From: Prevotellaceae bacterium UBA4359
GTDB lineage: Bacteria; Bacteroidota; Bacteroidia; Bacteroidales; Bacteroidaceae
Direction of reading: 5' to 3'
Assembly: GCA_002393555.1 (NCBI GenBank)
Contig: DGSP01000003.1
Location: 1-55,638, forward strand
Length of the DNA: 55,638 bases
Both the position numbers and the translations under genes were made by a program. A model generated the notes under the pieces. The model was not told where the DNA came from. It saw only the letters and a list, made by a program, of their open reading frames with translations, and made no database searches. Of this stretch, positions 52,116 to 55,638 are shown piece by piece; the first letter of the stretch is position 1; the number at the start of each line of letters is the position of its first letter.

Positions 52116-52358
52116 GAAAAAGGCTAAATTATTTATGGATAAAGTTGAAAAACATTCTTACTTACACAGGGTATTCGAAATAGGCTCACCTTATAATCAG
52201 AACTAGCCAGCCTTTGTCAGGCAAATCATCCATTTCTTCTATCAGTTCGATAGTTTAACGAAATAGCACCATACGGCAAGGAGTCGCCTCCAAGCCCCCT
52301 TATTCTCAAGGATAAACGGTTGTTTGCCACCCATTTTCATGCTTTTTCCCATTCCTTT
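52116..52358. other. Intergenic region with no clear gene
   Basis: The gap between the toxin promoter and the fabD promoter. A 23-codon frame at about 52135-52206 (MDKVEKHSYLHRVFEIGSPY...) may be a remnant of an island gene, but no family is recognised. No attachment-site duplication was found by eye. Confidence 0.3.
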
Positions 52359-52389
52359 TTGGTGGAATCAAGAATAATGCGTACTTTTG
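52359..52389 (+). promoter_or_regulatory. Bacteroidota-type promoter for fabD
   Basis: TTG at 52359-52361, 20-base spacer, TACTTTTG at 52382-52389, 64 bases before the ATG. Confidence 0.65.
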
Positions 52390-52453
52390 CATAACTCATT
52401 CGAGCAAATGGATATTACACATTATTAAATATAATAAAAAACACTAAAAAGAC

Positions 52454-53341
52454 ATGAAAGCATTTGTTTTCCCCGGTCAGGGCGCTCAGTTCACTGGAAT
52501 GGGCAAAGACCTCTACGACACTAATCCAAAGGCAAAGGAGTTGTTTGACAAAGCCAACGAGATTCTGGGCTTCGACATCACCAAGATTATGTTTGAAGGC
52601 ACTGCTGAGGAGTTGAAGCAGACGAAGGTGACTCAGCCTGCCGTATTCCTCCACTCTGTGATTTCAGCCATCTGTCTGGGTGATGCCTTCGATGCTGACA
52701 TGGTGGGCGGTCACTCACTTGGTGAGTTCTCTGCTCTTGTTGCCGCAGGTGCTCTTTCTTTTGAAGACGGTCTGAAACTCGTTTCTCAGCGTGCCCAAGC
52801 CATGCAGAAGGCTTGTGAGGCGGCTCCTTCTACCATGGCTGCCATCATTGGTCTTGACGATGCTAAGGTGGAAGAAGTTTGTGCTTCCATCTCCAAGCCC
52901 GGCAACATCGTGGTTCCTGCCAACTACAACAACCCTGGTCAGTTGGTGATTTCAGGTAATGTAGAGGCTGTCAATGAGGCTTGCGAGGCTCTGAAAGCAG
53001 CAGGTGCCAAGCGCGCCCTACCCCTCCCTGTAGGCGGTGCCTTCCACTCACCTCTCATGCAACCTGCCAAGGACGAACTGCAGGCAGCCATCGAGGCAAC
53101 AACATTCTCTACTCCTAAGTGCCCCGTCTATCAGAACGTGGATGCTAAGGCACACACCAATCCTGATGAAATCAAGCAGAACCTCATTGCTCAGTTGACC
53201 GCTCCCGTGAAGTGGACCTATGAGGTGCAGGCAATGATTGCCGCCGGTGCAACTGACTTCACAGAGTGTGGTCCCGGCAAGGCACTGCAAGGCATGATTG
53301 CCAAGATTGACCGCAACGTGACGGCTCACGGAATCGCTTAA
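52454..53341 (+). CDS. fabD: Malonyl-CoA:ACP transacylase FabD
   Basis: 295 residues. FVFPGQGAQFTGMGKDLY opens the fold; the catalytic serine is in GGHSLGEFSALVAAG near residue 87, and the His in GGAFHSPLM near 196. It loads malonyl groups on acyl carrier protein for fatty-acid synthesis in the cytoplasm. The amylase gene begins 22 bases after its stop, so the two may share a transcript, although the functions differ. Confidence 0.96.
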   Translation: MKAFVFPGQGAQFTGMGKDLYDTNPKAKELFDKANEILGFDITKIMFEGTAEELKQTKVTQPAVFLHSVISAICLGDAFDADMVGGHSLGEFSALVAAGALSFEDGLKLVSQRAQAMQKACEAAPSTMAAIIGLDDAKVEEVCASISKPGNIVVPANYNNPGQLVISGNVEAVNEACEALKAAGAKRALPLPVGGAFHSPLMQPAKDELQAAIEATTFSTPKCPVYQNVDAKAHTNPDEIKQNLIAQLTAPVKWTYEVQAMIAAGATDFTECGPGKALQGMIAKIDRNVTAHGIA

Positions 53342-53363
53342 GCAAGAACCCATCTTCTACCTC

Positions 53364-55055
53364 ATGGAAAAACTCGTCATCTACCAAGTCTTCACCCGTC
53401 TTTTCGGAGCCAATGCCAACAAGAACACCAGCAACGGCACGAAGAAAGACAACGGCTGTGGCAAAATGGCTGACTTCACTGGTGCCGCCCTGGCTGAAAT
53501 CAAAAAGTTGGGTGCCACCCACATCTGGTACACGGGCCTCATCGAGCATGCCACCAAGAGCGACTACACACAGTATGGCATCCAGCGCGACCACCCTGCC
53601 GTGGTAAAAGGCATTGCTGGCAGTCCCTACGCCATCAAAGACTACTACGACATCGACCCCGACCTGGCCACAAAAGTGCCTGAGCGCATGAAGGAGTTCG
53701 AGAAACTCGTCATGCGCACCCACAAGGCTGAACTGAAGATGATTATGGACTTTGTGCCCAACCATGTGGCGCGTCAGTATCACTCCGATGCCAAGCCCGA
53801 AGGGGTGAAAGACCTGGGAGAAGATGATGACAAGACCATAGCCTTCACACCCTACAACAACTTCTACTATCTGCCTGGCACACAGTTCTCGCCCAATTTC
53901 TCGCTTCACGACGACGAGATGGGTGACTACACCGAGCGTCCGGCCAAGGTGACTGGCAACGACTGCTTCACCCAATGGGCTGGTGTGAACGACTGGTACG
54001 AAACCGTCAAACTGAACTATGGTGTTGACTACCAAGGCTGCAACCGCCTCATCTTTTGTCCCTCCACACCCAGCACATGGCTGAAGATGCGCGACATTCT
54101 CCTCTTCTGGGCCAGCAAGGGAGTAGATGGCTTCCGTTGCGACATGGCAGAAATGGTGCCCTGCGACTTCTGGGGATGGGTCATTCCGCAGGTGAAGGCC
54201 AAATACCCCAGCATCATCTTCATAGCCGAAGTCTATAACCCGCACGAATACCGCAACTACCTCTATCGTGGCCGTTTCGACTACCTCTATGACAAAGTGG
54301 GACTCTACGACACCATCCGCTCCGTCATGGGCGGCAACACCGCCACCAGCATCACCGGAGCATGGCAAAGTGTGGATGACATTCAGAACCACATGCTCAA
54401 CTTCCTTGAGAACCACGATGAGCAGCGCATCGCCTCCCGTTTCTTTGCCGGAAACGCCGAGAAAGGCAAGCCAGCCCTGCTCGTGAGCGCGTTGATGAAC
54501 ACCAACCCCATGATGATTTACTTCGGACAGGAACTGGGCGAACAAGGCATGTACTCCGAAGGCTTCAGCGGACAAGATGGCCGCACCACCATCTTCGACT
54601 ATTGGACCATCGACCTCATCCGCCGCTGGCGCAACAACAACAAGTTCGACGGCACCCTTCTCTCCAAGGAGGAAAAAGACCTGCAGAAGTTCTACACCAA
54701 AGTACTCACCCTCTGCAACAAGGAGAAAGCCATCCGCGAGGGGCAGTTCTTCGACATCATGTACGTGAACTACGGCCAAGGCATGGACGAGCATCGCCAG
54801 TATGCTTTCCTGCGCAAGGCTGGCAAGGAACTCATCCTCGTCGTGGCCAATTTCAGCGACGAGACGGCCCGTTCGTGGGTGAAAATACCCGCCCACGCCT
54901 TCAACTGCCTCGACATTCCTGCCAGCACCGAAGCCCGCGACTGCAAAGACCTTCTCACAGGCAAGAAAGAGAAGCCCCAGCCCCTCATCCCCGACGGCAC
55001 TCTCTACGTGGAACTGCCTCCCCAAGGCGGCAAGGTGCTGAAGTTCAAACTATAG
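53364..55055 (+). CDS. GH13 alpha-amylase-family glycoside hydrolase
   Basis: 563 residues without a signal peptide, so cytoplasmic. GH13 signatures: MDFVPNHVARQY (region I), GVDGFRCDMAEMVP with the nucleophile Asp near 260 (region II), FIAEVYNP with the acid/base Glu near 289 (region III) and FLENHDEQRIASR with the transition-state Asp near 352 (region IV). An all-beta C domain ends the protein (LVVANFSDETARSW). It acts on alpha-1,4 glucans or maltodextrins; exact specificity is not visible. Followed by a strong terminator. Confidence 0.93.
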   Translation: MEKLVIYQVFTRLFGANANKNTSNGTKKDNGCGKMADFTGAALAEIKKLGATHIWYTGLIEHATKSDYTQYGIQRDHPAVVKGIAGSPYAIKDYYDIDPDLATKVPERMKEFEKLVMRTHKAELKMIMDFVPNHVARQYHSDAKPEGVKDLGEDDDKTIAFTPYNNFYYLPGTQFSPNFSLHDDEMGDYTERPAKVTGNDCFTQWAGVNDWYETVKLNYGVDYQGCNRLIFCPSTPSTWLKMRDILLFWASKGVDGFRCDMAEMVPCDFWGWVIPQVKAKYPSIIFIAEVYNPHEYRNYLYRGRFDYLYDKVGLYDTIRSVMGGNTATSITGAWQSVDDIQNHMLNFLENHDEQRIASRFFAGNAEKGKPALLVSALMNTNPMMIYFGQELGEQGMYSEGFSGQDGRTTIFDYWTIDLIRRWRNNNKFDGTLLSKEEKDLQKFYTKVLTLCNKEKAIREGQFFDIMYVNYGQGMDEHRQYAFLRKAGKELILVVANFSDETARSWVKIPAHAFNCLDIPASTEARDCKDLLTGKKEKPQPLIPDGTLYVELPPQGGKVLKFKL

Positions 55056-55078
55056 CGACACAACAACATCCCCTCATC

Positions 55079-55115
55079 AAAAAAGGCATGCCCAACATCT
55101 GGCATGCCTTTTTTG
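55079..55115 (+). terminator. Terminator after the amylase gene
   Basis: Stem AAAAGGCATGCC / GGCATGCCTTTT with an 8-base loop and T run. Confidence 0.9.
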
Positions 55116-55146
55116 TTTGTCTCTGCCTAATATCTTGGAGAAATCC

Positions 55147-55177
55147 TTTGCTTGTTCAGAAAAACGTTGTACTTTTG
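55147..55177 (+). promoter_or_regulatory. Bacteroidota-type promoter of the DUF4160 locus
   Basis: TTTG at 55147-55150, 19-base spacer, TACTTTTG at 55170-55177: consensus boxes and spacing. Confidence 0.65.
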
Positions 55178-55201
55178 CAAACAAGACATTATATAGACTA
55201 T

Positions 55202-55543
55202 AACGATATACCAAAAATCTTTGAATACTTCGGTTTCATTTTCTATTTCTTTTCAAATGAACATGAGCCAATCCATGTGCATGTTAAGCATGGAGGGTGC
55301 GAAAGCATTTTTGAACTGATAATGGAAAATGGGAAACTACAGGAGATTAAGAGAAGAGAAAAGCCTGGTGTTGATTCGCTTACATCAAAGGAGGCAGCAA
55401 CGGCCATCGAATTCATCCAAGCATATTGGCAAGACATCGTTGCAAAAAGTGCTGGTGAAGTAAACCATTCGGACATACATGAAAAGAGGGACGCACCGCT
55501 CGCAGCCGTAGGGGCTGTTGGCGGTGCGTCTTTTTGTAAGTAG
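55202..55543 (+). pseudogene. DUF4160 protein, start and stop apparently lost
   Basis: After the promoter the frame reads NDIPKIFEYFGFIFYFFSNE then HEPIHVHVKHGGCES, the DUF4160 signature, about 110 codons in all. No ATG, GTG or TTG lies between the likely transcription start and this core; the position where family members start reads AAC or ATA. The 3' end reads on through a rho-independent terminator (DAPLAAVGAVGGASFCK), which suggests the original stop codon was lost. DUF4160 proteins are often paired with DUF2442 in toxin-antitoxin-like loci; no partner is present before the window ends. Confidence 0.55.
55489..55536 (+). terminator. Rho-independent terminator
   Basis: Stem GACGCACCGC / GCGGTGCGTC with an inner CAGCC/GGCTG stem and TTTTT after it. 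It overlaps the end of the DUF4160 frame. Confidence 0.88.
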
Positions 55544-55638
55544 GTGAACAAAAATAGTTTATATCATGCGGCAAGCCGCATTGTTTTTTGGGGACAATAA
55601 TTTCCGATAATTCACAATAATTGGTTCCAATAATAATT
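55537..55638. repeat. Palindromic intergenic repeat (copy C, cut by the window end)
   Basis: Near-identical, in reverse orientation, to 660-762, including GCGGCAAGCCGC, ACAATAATTTCCGATAATT and AATAATTGGTTCC. The copy is incomplete because the window stops in it. Confidence 0.85.

Noticed and set aside
54602..55543. 313-codon frame covering the end of the amylase gene and the DUF4160 region
   Set aside because: The first half is a shadow of the amylase gene in another frame and crosses a strong terminator. Only the part after 55202 looks like protein.

Overview
The window looks like chromosomal DNA of a Bacteroidota bacterium, order Bacteroidales, most likely Prevotellaceae or a close relative. 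This rests on the repeated Bacteroidota-type promoter (a -7 box TAnnTTTG, often with TTG or TTTG about 19-22 bases upstream), weak or absent Shine-Dalgarno sites, the gene order purH-mreB-mreC-mreD-mrdA-rodA, HU-like proteins of the Bacteroidota type, DUF1573 and DUF4886 proteins, and moderate base composition. The species cannot be named from the sequence alone. Both ends lie inside copies of the same palindromic repeat (1-23 and 55537-55638, with a third copy at 595-760), so the window may be a whole contig that stopped at a multicopy repeat.

Layout. 1-6757: an HU-like DNA-binding protein, a DUF4886 SGNH-type secreted hydrolase, a small secreted protein, then AraC regulator - altronate dehydratase (UxaA) - NhaC-type antiporter. 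6818-9353: a two-gene overlapping pair (DUF262-HNH nuclease and EcoRI-type adenine methylase) behind a long structured RNA with its own terminator. 9611-16389: PpiD-type chaperone, an orphan transcription unit, GH25 lysozyme, NAD(H) pyrophosphatase NudC, glycine-zipper lipoprotein, TonB-like protein, and a cyclohydrolase-only PurH. 16444-22327: the cell-shape operon mreBCD-mrdA-rodA. 22432-29655: YiiX-like hydrolase plus TonB-dependent receptor, DUF1573 protein, YidC and a POT peptide transporter. 29743-35645 (minus): nuclease - pyrK - pyrD - Dna2-like nuclease/helicase, a tightly packed run. 35799-41808: tRNA-Thr(CGU), ruvC, an MNT-type nucleotidyltransferase, a decayed toxin-antitoxin locus, a second HU-like gene, thrS, infC-rpmI-rplT. 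41965-52115: a defence island. 52359-55638: fabD, a GH13 amylase, a decayed DUF4160 gene and the terminal repeat.

The defence island is the most interesting part. A promoter at 41965-41995 is followed by about 330 bases that fold into at least six nested or consecutive hairpins, and only then by a PLD-SNF2 helicase and an Eco57I-type methylase 12 bases apart. The 3' third of the methylase gene (target-recognition part) switches to AT-rich DNA, which continues through an AbiH abortive-infection gene with its own promoter. On the opposite strand, converging on AbiH, is a three-gene operon: MqsR-like toxin, MqsA-like antitoxin fused to a Panacea domain, and DUF2971.

A second theme is repeats. 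Five intergenic arrays (984, 9418, 15001, 25319, 37231) have four different unit sequences but the same 23-base period, and each unit holds a small palindrome.
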